Source: a virus
Length of the DNA: 33,802 nucleotides
Virus record (IMG/VR): IMGVR_UViG_3300042465_001373
Span: 1-33,802 of that record
Direction: 5' to 3' (one strand)
Position 1 is the first letter of the stretch; each line of letters begins with the position of its first letter. The notes below the pieces were generated by a model, which was given only the letters and a program-made list of their open reading frames with translations, was not told where the DNA came from and did not search any database. Shown here piece after piece: positions 1-7,573 of this stretch. The position numbers and the translations under genes are program-made.

Positions 1-403
1 CAGCGGTGTTTACACTCTGTACAACTGCATCCGTGGGTTCAACGATACTACTGCAGCATCTCATTTGACCTCTGCGGTTATCTACAAAGTCAACACCCCG
101 ACCGTGACTGTTTGGCCGACTCCGAACGCTGGTGGTGGGTATCAACTTGTGTACTGGCGACTGCGTAGAACGCAGGATGCAGGTGATGGCAGTAACGTGA
201 TGGACGTGCCGTTCAGGTTTATTCCTTGTATGGCGGCTGGCCTTGCGTACTACATCGCTGGGAAGATTCCTTCGGGCTATGAGCGATTGCCTATGTTGAA
301 GCAACAGTACGACGAAGCATGGGCGCTCGCGTCTGAAGAAGATCGTGAGAAGGCTGCAGTTCGGTTCGTGCCCCGTCAACAGTTCATTGGCAGTGGTCCG
401 TAA
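1..403 (+). CDS. Tail accessory / P22 gp4-like structural protein, C-terminal part
   Basis: The reading frame is open to the left edge (first full codon at base 2), so this is the 3' end of a longer gene; the TTG at 65 is not a convincing start. Bases 32-64 encode RGFNDTTAASH, a motif seen twice more in the gp10-like protein of this window. After it come a WPTPN segment, a YWRLRR strand and a helical tail with IPCMAAGLAYY and an ERLPMLKQQYDEA stretch. From memory this tail matches a conserved head-completion or tail-accessory protein of environmental podoviruses, similar in role to P22 gp4. That would place it at the portal-tail interface. The stop overlaps the next start as TAATG. The function is inferred from family resemblance and position. 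Confidence 0.6.
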   Translation, partial: SGVYTLYNCIRGFNDTTAASHLTSAVIYKVNTPTVTVWPTPNAGGGYQLVYWRLRRTQDAGDGSNVMDVPFRFIPCMAAGLAYYIAGKIPSGYERLPMLKQQYDEAWALASEEDREKAAVRFVPRQQFIGSGP

Positions 404-792
404 TGGGCAATAGGTTTGCCTCTGGTAAGAATGCGATCGCTGAATGCGATCGTTGCGGGCAGCGTTACAAATTAAAGATCCTTCGTCGAGAGATCATCAA
501 GACTAAGAACTATGACTTGATGGTTTGTCCTGAGTGCTGGGACCCTGATCATCCGCAGTTGCAGTTAGGTATGTATCCTGTGGATGACCCCCAAGGGCTT
601 AGGAACCCAAGGCCGGATAAGAGCTACGTTATTTCTGGTGTTCTATCCGATGGTTATTTGGGTGAAGGTAGTCGTATTTTTCAGTGGGGTTGGAATCCGG
701 TCGGTGGTTCTCGTGCGAACGATGACGGGTTGACACCGAATAACTTGGCTCTGTCGATACAACTTGGTACAGTTACAGTCGTAACTACTTAA
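403..792 (+). CDS. Zinc-ribbon phage protein
   Basis: This is a 129-residue protein with two CxxC knuckles, C15/C18 and C42/C45, separated by a basic, Lys/Arg-rich linker, which is the pattern of a treble-clef or zinc-ribbon fold. The middle holds a Pro-rich stretch with QLQLGMYPVDDPQ and RNPRPD, and then FQWGWNPVGG. I recall this combination from a conserved uncharacterised family in uncultured aquatic phages, always in the head-tail gene cluster. Zinc binding is likely from the spacing, but the role is unknown; it may be a minor virion protein or an assembly factor. It is translationally coupled to the upstream gene by a one-base overlap. Confidence 0.7.
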   Translation: MGNRFASGKNAIAECDRCGQRYKLKILRREIIKTKNYDLMVCPECWDPDHPQLQLGMYPVDDPQGLRNPRPDKSYVISGVLSDGYLGEGSRIFQWGWNPVGGSRANDDGLTPNNLALSIQLGTVTVVTT

Positions 793-802
793 GGAATTCA
801 TC

Positions 803-982
803 ATGGATGCTAAAAAAGCTGTCCACAAGCACGAACGGGCCATGCACCCCGGTAAACCCCTTACTAAACTGGCTAAGGGTGGTAAGACTAACGAGCAGAT
901 GCGTAAGCTTGGACGTAACTTGGCGAAGGTTGCCAACCAAAAAGTCTCGTCTTTCAAGTACAAATCTTCGCGTGGGGGTTGA
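803..982 (+). CDS. Small basic phage protein (59 aa)
   Basis: The ATG at 803 follows an AAGGA Shine-Dalgarno sequence at 791-795. The 59-codon product is very basic and begins MDAKKAVHKHERAMHPGK, with KLAKGGKTNEQMRKLGRN in the middle. The density of Lys, Arg and His suggests nucleic-acid or packaged-DNA contact, but that is inference. The next gene starts one base after its stop (TGA then A then TG at 984), which supports both calls. I recognise it as a conserved small gene of this phage group, without known function. Confidence 0.75.
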   Translation: MDAKKAVHKHERAMHPGKPLTKLAKGGKTNEQMRKLGRNLAKVANQKVSSFKYKSSRGG

Positions 983-983
983 G

Positions 984-1247
984 ATGGCTAAGTTCAGCAT
1001 GAAGCAAGGCGGCAAAGAGGTCGGCCCCGCGTCGGTCTATGCGCCCCCGCATACCATGACGGGTAGCTCAAAAGTCAAGTTGGGTAACGGCTACGACGCT
1101 GAGCCCACCAAAGCCGACAGCGTTAATATGTCTGTGTACGGTGTGGACCGTCATGGCTATAGCCCGGAAGCAAAAACCACTGGCATCAAGATGCGTGGCA
1201 CGGGTGCGGCGACTAAGGGTGTTATGTCCAGAGGGCCGATGGCGTGA
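984..1247 (+). CDS. Small conserved phage protein (87 aa)
   Basis: The frame is open further upstream, but the ATG at 984 is the credible start because the previous gene ends at 982. The 87-residue product is Gly/Lys rich and low in hydrophobic residues. It ends in TGIKMRGTGAATKGVMSRGPMA-type sequence; that GAATKG and SRGPMA tail is a conserved hallmark I recall from related aquatic phages. It is probably a minor virion component; its location between head-completion and adaptor genes fits. The stop TGA at 1245-1247 overlaps the GTG start of the next gene. Confidence 0.75.
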   Translation: MAKFSMKQGGKEVGPASVYAPPHTMTGSSKVKLGNGYDAEPTKADSVNMSVYGVDRHGYSPEAKTTGIKMRGTGAATKGVMSRGPMA

Positions 1248-1939
1248 ATTATTCTGAGTTGGTAAATGCAATTCAGTCTTATACTGAGAACCAGTTTCCG
1301 GCGACTTTTCTTGCTGATGGTTCTTCGGTATCGAGTACTAGCCAGATCAATCGAATCATTGAGCAGGCTGAGCAGCGCATTTACAACTCGGTACAGTTCC
1401 CTTCGCTGAGGAAAAATCAGACAGGTATCGTATCTACCTCTACGCCCTACCTTTCGGCCCCCTCGGATTTTCTGTCGTCTTATTCGTTTGCTGTTATCGA
1501 CTCTACGGGTCGGTACAACTACATGCTCAACAAGGATGTGAACTTCATCCGCGAAGCTTATCCCAGCCCTTCAACTACAGGCTTGCCTAGGTTTTACGCC
1601 CTATTCGGCCCAACCGTAACGGGCGGTGTTATTACTAATGAACTCTCGTTCATACTAGGCCCCAAGCCGGATACGACCTATACGGTAGAGCTGCACTATT
1701 ATTACTATCCCCAGTCAATCACAACTGCGGGTACTACTTGGCTTGGTGACAACTTCGATACGGTGCTGTTGTACGGGTGCCTTATTGAGGCATATACCTA
1801 CATGAAGGGGGCGCAAGACATAGTCACCCTTTATGACACCAAGTACAAAGAAGCGCTGGCTCTGGCTAAACGTCTTGGCGACGGTATGGAGCGTCAGGAT
1901 GCTTATCGGTCTGGGCAGTATAGACAGGCGGTGACCTGA
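1244..1939 (+). CDS. Head-tail adaptor / tail tubular protein A-like (gp11-like)
   Basis: The 231-residue protein starts at a GTG that overlaps the upstream stop. The N-terminus is helical and contains INRIIEQAEQRIYNSVQFPSLRKN, followed by a beta-rich middle (LSAPSDFLSSYSFAVID, NYMLNKDVNFIREAYP). The C-terminal half has ELHYYYYPQSI, then TWLGDNFDTVLLYGCLIEAYTYMKG and a final amphipathic helix. This arrangement matches the T7 gp11-like adaptor or tail tubular protein A family, which forms the dodecameric ring between portal and nozzle. It precedes small structural genes, and the gp10-like nozzle protein lies about 8 kb downstream. The family is fairly secure; the exact ring position is inferred. 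Confidence 0.75.
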   Translation: MNYSELVNAIQSYTENQFPATFLADGSSVSSTSQINRIIEQAEQRIYNSVQFPSLRKNQTGIVSTSTPYLSAPSDFLSSYSFAVIDSTGRYNYMLNKDVNFIREAYPSPSTTGLPRFYALFGPTVTGGVITNELSFILGPKPDTTYTVELHYYYYPQSITTAGTTWLGDNFDTVLLYGCLIEAYTYMKGAQDIVTLYDTKYKEALALAKRLGDGMERQDAYRSGQYRQAVT

Positions 1940-2352
1940 TGGCTTTTACCGGCAATTACACCTGTGACGTGTTCAAAACGGGCTTGTTGACTGGCTCGTT
2001 TAATTTTACTGGGGGGTCATTTTATATGGCTCTCTATACGAACGACGCCACACTCAACGCAAGTACGACTGCGTACACGACTATTGGTGAAGCTTCGGGT
2101 GGGTCATATAGTGCTCCCGGTCAACTCCTTGCTAACGCTTCTGTTGCGATAAACAACAACATCGCTTACTTGACCTTCGACAACCCAAGCTGGACCGGGT
2201 CAATCACCGCTCGTGGGGCGCTGATCTACAAAGCCGGTGACAACGGTGCTGTATGTGTTTTAGACTTTGGTGCAGACAAAACTTCCACTAATTCTTTTGT
2301 GGTTCAGTTCCCAGCGGCAACCAGCACATCTGCGATCATTAGGCTTTCATGA
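1939..2352 (+). CDS. Small structural protein, paralogue A
   Basis: The ATG overlaps the upstream stop as TGATG. The 137-residue product is rich in Ser, Thr, Ala and Gly and looks all-beta, with FYMALYTNDATLNASTTAYTT, a GEASGGSYSAPGQ turn and a closing GALIYKAG / VLDFG / FPAATSTSAIIRLS block. The protein encoded at 3285-3761 shares the same order of motifs (ALY, NASTTAY, GE/NEVSG-Y, LIYN, FGS, P-AxLRL), so the two are diverged paralogues. Similar proteins in phage genomes are annotated only as structural. It may decorate the virion. It overlaps the glycosyltransferase start by ATGA. Confidence 0.7.
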   Translation: MAFTGNYTCDVFKTGLLTGSFNFTGGSFYMALYTNDATLNASTTAYTTIGEASGGSYSAPGQLLANASVAINNNIAYLTFDNPSWTGSITARGALIYKAGDNGAVCVLDFGADKTSTNSFVVQFPAATSTSAIIRLS

Positions 2353-3062
2353 ACATACTTATTGCTACCCCGATGTACGGTGGTATGTGTACGGGCGAGT
2401 ACACACGGTCAATGCTTAATGTGTCGTCTGTTTTAGGTGCTGCAAACATCAAGCACTCTGCTGCTTTTGTGTACAACGATAGCCTGATTACAAGTGCTCG
2501 GAACAAGCTGGCGACGCTGTTCTTAAAGACGGACTCCACTCACCTGCTTTTTATTGACGCCGATGTTGCCTTTGAAGCTAAAGACATCGTTAGTATGGTT
2601 GTAGCTAACAAGCCCGTCATTGCCGGTATATACCCCAAAAAGCGTTTGAACTGGGCTCGGGTTGAGATGGCCGTTAAAGCGGGTGTCCCTGCTGATCAGT
2701 TAGAACATCACACGGGTGATTTGGTCATTCGGCTTACCGACGATGAGATGGAGCGTGAAGTCAAAGTCACTGACCCCGTCGAAGTTTGGGGGGCGGGTAC
2801 TGGTTTTATGTTGATCCAACGATCGGTGTTTGAGTCGCTTTACGACAAGGTTGACCACTATCAAGACGAAGATGGCTCGCCGTTGCACGAGTATTTTTTC
2901 CTGAAGAAAGACCCAAAACTAAACAAGCAGCTGACCGAAGACTACGCGTTTTGTCAGTTGTGCCGCGAAAACGGGATTAAAGTTTATGCTGCCCCGTGGG
3001 TTCGTTTGAGTCACACTGGGACGTATACTTTTACTGGTTCTGTTATCCCTACAACGGTTTAA
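2349..3062 (+). CDS. GT-A fold glycosyltransferase
   Basis: The 237-residue protein starts with the Rossmann-like strand MNILIATPMYGG. It has a YNDSLITSARN helix and the metal-binding DxD motif in LLFIDADV (D70, D72). Further on, EVWGAGTGFMLIQRS resembles the acceptor-site strand of family 2-like enzymes, and EDYAFCQLCRENG followed by a His in RLSHTG supplies the likely catalytic acid and metal ligand. It would transfer a sugar from a nucleotide-sugar donor. The acceptor is unknown: virion proteins, or host surface glycan to block superinfection. Its start overlaps the upstream gene by four bases, so it belongs to the late structural operon. The fold is confident; substrates are not readable. 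Confidence 0.85.
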   Translation: MNILIATPMYGGMCTGEYTRSMLNVSSVLGAANIKHSAAFVYNDSLITSARNKLATLFLKTDSTHLLFIDADVAFEAKDIVSMVVANKPVIAGIYPKKRLNWARVEMAVKAGVPADQLEHHTGDLVIRLTDDEMEREVKVTDPVEVWGAGTGFMLIQRSVFESLYDKVDHYQDEDGSPLHEYFFLKKDPKLNKQLTEDYAFCQLCRENGIKVYAAPWVRLSHTGTYTFTGSVIPTTV

Positions 3063-3071
3063 GGAGAAGTT

Positions 3072-3269
3072 ATGGGAATGATCATGACTACGAAGGGCGA
3101 GATGGATGAGTCTCAGCTTGAAAAGAAAACGGGAAGTGTCGATAATGACCACGAATACACGGCTTGGGTCGAGTATTGGTTGGATGGCGAGCTTGTTCAC
3201 CGTTCGGTGCATGTTCAGTTGAAGAAACCCCCCACTTTTGCTGGTGCCGAAACGGCATCGTTCGGTTAA
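3072..3269 (+). CDS. Small conserved phage protein (65 aa)
   Basis: A strong Shine-Dalgarno AAGGAG at 3062-3067 precedes the ATG. The acidic N-terminal half (GEMDESQLEKKTG) leads to a beta-like segment, EYTAWVEYWLDGELVHRSVHVQLKK. Related phages carry the same small gene in the tail region, as I recall, with no known function. The length is complete and the gene fits neatly between the glycosyltransferase and the next structural gene. Confidence 0.75.
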   Translation: MGMIMTTKGEMDESQLEKKTGSVDNDHEYTAWVEYWLDGELVHRSVHVQLKKPPTFAGAETASFG

Positions 3270-3284
3270 TGAAAGGAAGCTGCA

Positions 3285-3761
3285 ATGGCTAACACACAGT
3301 CTATGTGTACGTCGTTCATGAGTGAACTTCTTACGGCCACTCATAACTTCGGCACCGCGCCAACTCGTGGCGCTAGTACAGCTGACACCTTCAAAGCGGC
3401 TTTGTACTTGGCAACCGCGACGGTCAACGCTTCAACCACCGCTTACTCGGTTACGAACGAAGTGTCGGGCGCCGGTTATACCGCTGGTGGGGTTGCTGTG
3501 ACGAATGCTACGGCGCCCACATCTACCAATGCGTCCGCAACGGCGGGCGTAGCGTACTGGACCCCTTCTGCTTCTATTACCTACAGCAGTGTGACCCTGT
3601 CGACCGCTTTTGATTCCGTGCTGATCTATAACAACACGCAGTCAAACAAGGCGGTGAGTGTTCACACGTTTGGTTCGCAGACGGTGACCTCCGGTACCTT
3701 CACTTTGACGATGCCGTCGAACACAACGACTGCTGCTCTGTTGCGTTTGGCTACAACCTAA
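3285..3761 (+). CDS. Small structural protein, paralogue B
   Basis: The 158-residue protein is preceded by GAAAGGAAG. It is Thr/Ala/Ser rich and predicted all-beta. It has FKAALYLATATVNASTTAYS, an EVSGAGYTAGGVAVTN turn and a C-terminal VLIYNNTQSNKAVSVHTFG block ending in AALLRLATT. These motifs occur in the same order in the 137-residue protein at 1939-2352, so this is its paralogue, with about 20 extra residues near the N-terminus. It is likely a virion surface or decoration protein. The two copies are separated only by the glycosyltransferase and a 65-residue gene, suggesting local duplication. Confidence 0.7.
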   Translation: MANTQSMCTSFMSELLTATHNFGTAPTRGASTADTFKAALYLATATVNASTTAYSVTNEVSGAGYTAGGVAVTNATAPTSTNASATAGVAYWTPSASITYSSVTLSTAFDSVLIYNNTQSNKAVSVHTFGSQTVTSGTFTLTMPSNTTTAALLRLATT

Positions 3762-3794
3762 CGGGGCGCGGGGTAAACCCCCGTGTAGTCGTCC

Positions 3795-5549
3795 ATGTTC
3801 AGTGACGCCCCGTTTTCAGCTGCGCCTTTTAGCTCACAGGCGCAAGCTAACGCCATTACCGTTGCGTTGTCTGGCGTTTTTGCTTCCGGCGCGGTCGGTA
3901 CTGTTGCTGCTTCTTTGTCTGTTGCCGAGACAGGCAACGCTGCCTCTGGAGCCGTAGGCTCTGTCACGACCTCTCGTACCGTAGCCCTTAGCGGTGTTTC
4001 AGCCAGCGGGGTTGTAGGTTCAGTTGCTGATTCTTTGTCTGTTGCCGAGACAGGCAATGCTGCCTCTGGAGCCGTAGGCTCTGTTGCTGCTTCTTTGTCG
4101 GTTGCAGAGACAGGCAATTCAGCCTCTGGGGCCGTAGGCTCTGTTACTACCTCCCGTACTGTAATCCTTAGTGGTGTTTCAGCCAGTGGGGCGGTCGGTT
4201 CTGTCGCAACTTCTAGAAGTGTTGCTATCAGCGGAGTTTCATCCTCCGGTTCAGTAGGCTCTGTCACAGCGTCTTCGTCTTCTGCAGAGAACAGTACAAC
4301 TGCCGTTGGTTCGGTGGGCTCTGTTGGATCAACCACTACGGTTGCGCTTAGCGGCGTTTCTGCTACTGGGGATGTTGGTACAGTAGGCGTTACTATTGTC
4401 CAACTAGCTGAGTTAACGACTGTTTTAGCTTCTGGAGCCGTAGGCTCTGTTACAACTTCTCGTACTGTTGCTATCAGCGGTGTCTCTGCTTTTGGAGCCG
4501 TGGGTTCAGTTACCTACGCGCAAGCGTTAAGCGGGGTTTCGGCTTCTGGAACTGTAGGTTCCGTTGCGGCTTCTCTTTCGGTTACGGAAACGGGCAACTC
4601 TGCTTCCGGTTCCGTTGGTTCCGTCACAACTTCTCGCACCGTTGCGCTGAGTGGGGTAGCTGCTGCGGGATCTGCCGGGGATGTTGGGTTTGCTCGGCCC
4701 ATAACGGGTGTCTCTGCAGCTGGTGCTGTTGATTCTCTTACCGCTTCTAACGCTGTCGCTCTTAGCGGAGTTTCATCCTCTGGAGCCGTAGGCTCTGTTA
4801 CTACCTCTCGCACTGTTGCTCTTAGCGGAGTTTCTGCTTCTGGGTTGACTGGATCTGCCACAGCTTCTAACACCGTTGGCTTGAGTGGAGTTTCCGCATC
4901 AGGAGTCGTCGGTGATGTAGTGAAAAACATCCCCCCGCAAGATGGTGTCGTTGCCACAGGTCAAGTTGGTAATGTCGGTTTGACCACTACGGTTGCTCTT
5001 TCTGGTGTCGCAGCTTCAGGTGACGTTGGTACTGTTGCTGGGGGTCATCTTGTTTCCGGTGTAGAGGCAACCGGTGCGGTTGGTAATGTAGGTAAGTCGG
5101 TTACGGTTGCGTTATCCGGGGTATCCGCTTCGGGTCAAATTGGTACCGTTAGTGGCAGTAATGCTGTCGCACTTACCGGTGTTTCCGCAGTGGGTGAGAC
5201 TGGGTCTCTAACTCCAGAGTTTGTTTTTTCAGTAGCTTTAACCGGTGTTCAGGCAACGGGCCAAACGGGTTCCTTTGGTATTGAGCACACTCGCGCCATC
5301 ATTGGGAACATCATCAATGGTGAGGTTGGCACTGCGCCGCCTCTTTGGAGCCTGATTGATGACAGCCAAGACGGTAACTGGCAGAATGTGAACACTGACT
5401 TGCCCGGATCATGGAATGTTATCGGTACAGTGCCTTTGCTTGTCGTTGCCTCGTTTGCGTCTACTCCGTTCGCATCTACACCATATTCAGCTGGGCTAAC
5501 TACCGTGACAGAAACAACGTCACCTGACTGGCAGCTCATTGAAACTTGA
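3795..5549 (+). CDS. Repeat-rich fibre-like structural protein
   Basis: The 584-residue protein is dominated by about 25 tandem repeats of 18-20 residues from about residue 23 to 510. The consensus is V-A-[LI]-S-G-V-S-A-S-G-x-V-G-[ST]-V plus a Ser/Thr-rich linker. A second type, VAETGNxASGAVGSV, alternates with it in the first third. One repeat is lengthened by an insert (VTIVQLAELTT). The ends carry related capping motifs: FSDAPFSAAPFSS at the N-terminus and FASTPFASTPYSA near the C-terminus. A separate C-terminal piece has WSLIDDSQDGNWQ. The regular Gly and Val spacing suggests a beta-solenoid or fibrous shaft, which is inference. No good Shine-Dalgarno precedes the ATG; an inverted repeat lies just upstream. 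Confidence 0.75.
   Translation: MFSDAPFSAAPFSSQAQANAITVALSGVFASGAVGTVAASLSVAETGNAASGAVGSVTTSRTVALSGVSASGVVGSVADSLSVAETGNAASGAVGSVAASLSVAETGNSASGAVGSVTTSRTVILSGVSASGAVGSVATSRSVAISGVSSSGSVGSVTASSSSAENSTTAVGSVGSVGSTTTVALSGVSATGDVGTVGVTIVQLAELTTVLASGAVGSVTTSRTVAISGVSAFGAVGSVTYAQALSGVSASGTVGSVAASLSVTETGNSASGSVGSVTTSRTVALSGVAAAGSAGDVGFARPITGVSAAGAVDSLTASNAVALSGVSSSGAVGSVTTSRTVALSGVSASGLTGSATASNTVGLSGVSASGVVGDVVKNIPPQDGVVATGQVGNVGLTTTVALSGVAASGDVGTVAGGHLVSGVEATGAVGNVGKSVTVALSGVSASGQIGTVSGSNAVALTGVSAVGETGSLTPEFVFSVALTGVQATGQTGSFGIEHTRAIIGNIINGEVGTAPPLWSLIDDSQDGNWQNVNTDLPGSWNVIGTVPLLVVASFASTPFASTPYSAGLTTVTETTSPDWQLIET
3861..5340 (+). repeat. Tandem array of about 60-bp coding repeats
   Basis: Within the fibre-like gene the DNA itself repeats with a 60-bp period. 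The unit starting at 3901 recurs nearly unchanged at 4021 and 4081, and the alternate unit at 3961 recurs at 4141. The core GGAGCCGTAGGCTCTGT is found near 3948, 4068, 4437 and 4784. Later units are more diverged at both DNA and protein level and vary from 54 to 66 bp. Near-identity among early units points to recent duplication or gene conversion. Confidence 0.85.
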
Positions 5550-5558
5550 GGTTACATC

Positions 5559-6218
5559 ATGGCACTTGTCGTAAAAGATAGAGTCAAAGAAACCACGACC
5601 ACGACCGGTACTGGTACATATACCCTTGCTGGGGCTTCAACGGGGTTCCAGTCGTTTTCGGTCATTGGAAACGGCAACACAACCTATTACACCGTCACGG
5701 ATAATACTAATTGGGAAGTCGGCATCGGGACTTACACGTCATCTGGTACGACTCTCAGCCGAGACACGATCCTTGCGTCATCCAACGCAGGCGGTGCTGT
5801 CAACTGGAGCGTTGGTTCTAAGGACGTATTCGTAACTTATCCCGCTGAACGTGCTGTTGCTACAGACTTTTCTCAAACATTAAGCAACAAGACCATCACC
5901 AATCTGATCTTTGATGGTGATTACACGGAAGAGGTTTTTACCATTACAGATGGCGCGTCCGTAGATCTTGACCCATCAAATGGTACAGTCCAATTATGGA
6001 CGTTGGGGGCAAGTAGATCACCTACAGCCACGGGGTTTGCAGCCGGTCAATCAATGACGCTTATGGTCAATGATGGTTCGGCCTATACTATTACGTGGCC
6101 TTCAGTCACTTGGGTGGGAGGATCTGCGCCTGCGCTGGCTACCTCCGGGTACACCGTGATTGAACTGTGGAAGGTAAGCACGACGTTATACGGGGCATTG
6201 GTTGGGAGCGTAGCATAA
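5559..6218 (+). CDS. Tail fibre-type structural protein
   Basis: The 219-residue protein follows a GAGG Shine-Dalgarno and begins MALVVKDRVKETTTTTGTG, a start I recall in many phage fibre or tail-tip proteins. Residues 1-105 form that conserved domain (TYTLAGASTGFQSF, NWEVGIGTYTSSGTTLSRDTI, DVFVTYPAERAV). The rest is a beta-rich domain with DGASVDLDPSNGTVQLWTL and a TITWPSVTWVGG stretch. It is likely a fibre or baseplate-equivalent component. The TAA overlaps the next ATG as TAATG, so translation is coupled to the next fibre gene. Confidence 0.65.
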   Translation: MALVVKDRVKETTTTTGTGTYTLAGASTGFQSFSVIGNGNTTYYTVTDNTNWEVGIGTYTSSGTTLSRDTILASSNAGGAVNWSVGSKDVFVTYPAERAVATDFSQTLSNKTITNLIFDGDYTEEVFTITDGASVDLDPSNGTVQLWTLGASRSPTATGFAAGQSMTLMVNDGSAYTITWPSVTWVGGSAPALATSGYTVIELWKVSTTLYGALVGSVA

Positions 6219-7573
6219 TGCTGTTACCTCATGCTTTGCGAGCGGTCAATAAAGTTACTCCACCTGTGTATGTCGGCGGCGTAACCCAAGGATTTTTGGG
6301 TGCTACGGTTCTTGCAGGTTATACAGTTTCTCTGACATCTCTAACCGGAGGGATTGCATCTCAGCCAGCAGAAGGCGATGTTATTGTTGTAGTGTTTTCA
6401 ACGGGCAGTATTAACAATCGAAGAATCCGGATGCTTACGTCTGGATATTTACTTGTTGGCACCAAGTCTTATGTCAACGATACCTATGACAATAACTTGC
6501 TCGTAGCGGTAAAAGTTGCTGGGGCAAGTGAAACCTCGGTTAACACGACGGCATCGGGTTCTGGAAACGATTCAGCAGCGATTGCTGTGCAGGTTTGGCG
6601 GGATGTTGATAAAGACATTATTGTTGAAGAGCTTGCCCAAGCCTCTGGAACCGATACGGCTCTAATCAATCCACCGTCTATTACGCCCATAACTCAGAAA
6701 GCCGTGGTATTGGCTGGGGGTGGCAGTGGACACATCACGAGCCTGACATACAACACGCCGTCAGAGTTAAGCAACTTTATTCAAACGAATGGCTTGGATG
6801 ATACATACGATACTACGGTCGCTGTGGGAAGCGTAAGCTGGAACTCAGGTGCTGTGGATGTTGGTGCATTCTCTTTAAGCTCAGGAACCGATTCAACTAG
6901 CTACAGTTACAACTCATTTGCATTTGCTCTCAAGCCCGGACCTACACAGTCGTCAAATTACCCAACTATTGTGGATGCCACGAGCGCAGCAGGTACAAAT
7001 TCCACAGCAACAGTCACAAAGCCCACGGGGACGGCCAGCGGTGACCTAATTGTCATCATCGTGGTGGTCGCTCAGAATAGTCCGCTTGTGTTTACAGGGC
7101 CGAGTGGATTCTCAACGGCTGACACCTATGACGGCACCGCCTTGGTAAAGTACGTGTATACCAAGGTGGCTGGAGGCAGCGAGCCTGCGGATTACAGCGT
7201 GTCGTGGACGAAATCCGGATCTCCGGTCAGCCAAGCGTTTTCAATCGCTTGCATTACGTTAAGAGATGCTACAACGACGGGTGCTGTATACGGAACAAAC
7301 ACAGAAGCTACGACTGCGGACCCATCGGCATCGGGATTAACGTTAAGCTCGCGGGGAGTGCTTATGGCTGTGTACGCATCATCGGCTGCTTCAACAGCTG
7401 TTGCCCAGTTTTATAGCCCTTCGATGTGTACGCTAACAGAAAGCATTGAGACTCCGAGCGCAATTTTTTTGTACACACGCAAGCAAATGGCGGTTAACAC
7501 AACGGCTCTAAGTCTTTCGACGCTAACCAACACCACTTATGTGTCTCAACAACTTTTTTTCCCGAGGTCTTAG
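6218..7573 (+). CDS. Tail fibre-like protein with two beta-sandwich repeats
   Basis: The ATG at 6218 overlaps the upstream stop; the frame continues further upstream but only as a shadow of that gene. The 451-residue product has two related halves. Each has an A-Q/K-P-[AT]-[EG]-G-D-[VL]-I-V strand (EGDVIVVVFSTGS in the first, SGDLIVIIVVVAQN in the second). In each, a GY/GF...TYD segment and a VAGASE or VAGGSEPADYSVSW strand follow. This looks like duplication of a beta-sandwich common in phage tail and receptor-binding proteins. The protein ends in an aromatic Q-Q-L-F-F-P-R-S. A chaperone-like gene follows directly, supporting a fibre role. Confidence 0.65.
   Translation: MLLPHALRAVNKVTPPVYVGGVTQGFLGATVLAGYTVSLTSLTGGIASQPAEGDVIVVVFSTGSINNRRIRMLTSGYLLVGTKSYVNDTYDNNLLVAVKVAGASETSVNTTASGSGNDSAAIAVQVWRDVDKDIIVEELAQASGTDTALINPPSITPITQKAVVLAGGGSGHITSLTYNTPSELSNFIQTNGLDDTYDTTVAVGSVSWNSGAVDVGAFSLSSGTDSTSYSYNSFAFALKPGPTQSSNYPTIVDATSAAGTNSTATVTKPTGTASGDLIVIIVVVAQNSPLVFTGPSGFSTADTYDGTALVKYVYTKVAGGSEPADYSVSWTKSGSPVSQAFSIACITLRDATTTGAVYGTNTEATTADPSASGLTLSSRGVLMAVYASSAASTAVAQFYSPSMCTLTESIETPSAIFLYTRKQMAVNTTALSLSTLTNTTYVSQQLFFPRS

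Noticed and set aside
807-983. N-terminal extension of the 87-residue gene upstream of ATG 984
   Set aside because: It runs through the better-supported 59-codon gene, and the extension is Arg/Ser/Thr-rich shadow sequence.
3901-4200. Regularly spaced repeats resembling a CRISPR array
   Set aside because: Units are directly adjacent, in frame and translated; there are no unique spacers and no cas genes.
3758-4336. Long minus-strand ORF antisense to the repeat gene, rich in TEPT
   Set aside because: It is a by-product of the regular sense repeats; composition is artificial and no ribosome site or neighbours support it.
4514-4957. Second minus-strand ORF antisense to the repeats
   Set aside because: Same cause: repetitive antisense of the GVSASG array, with no independent support.
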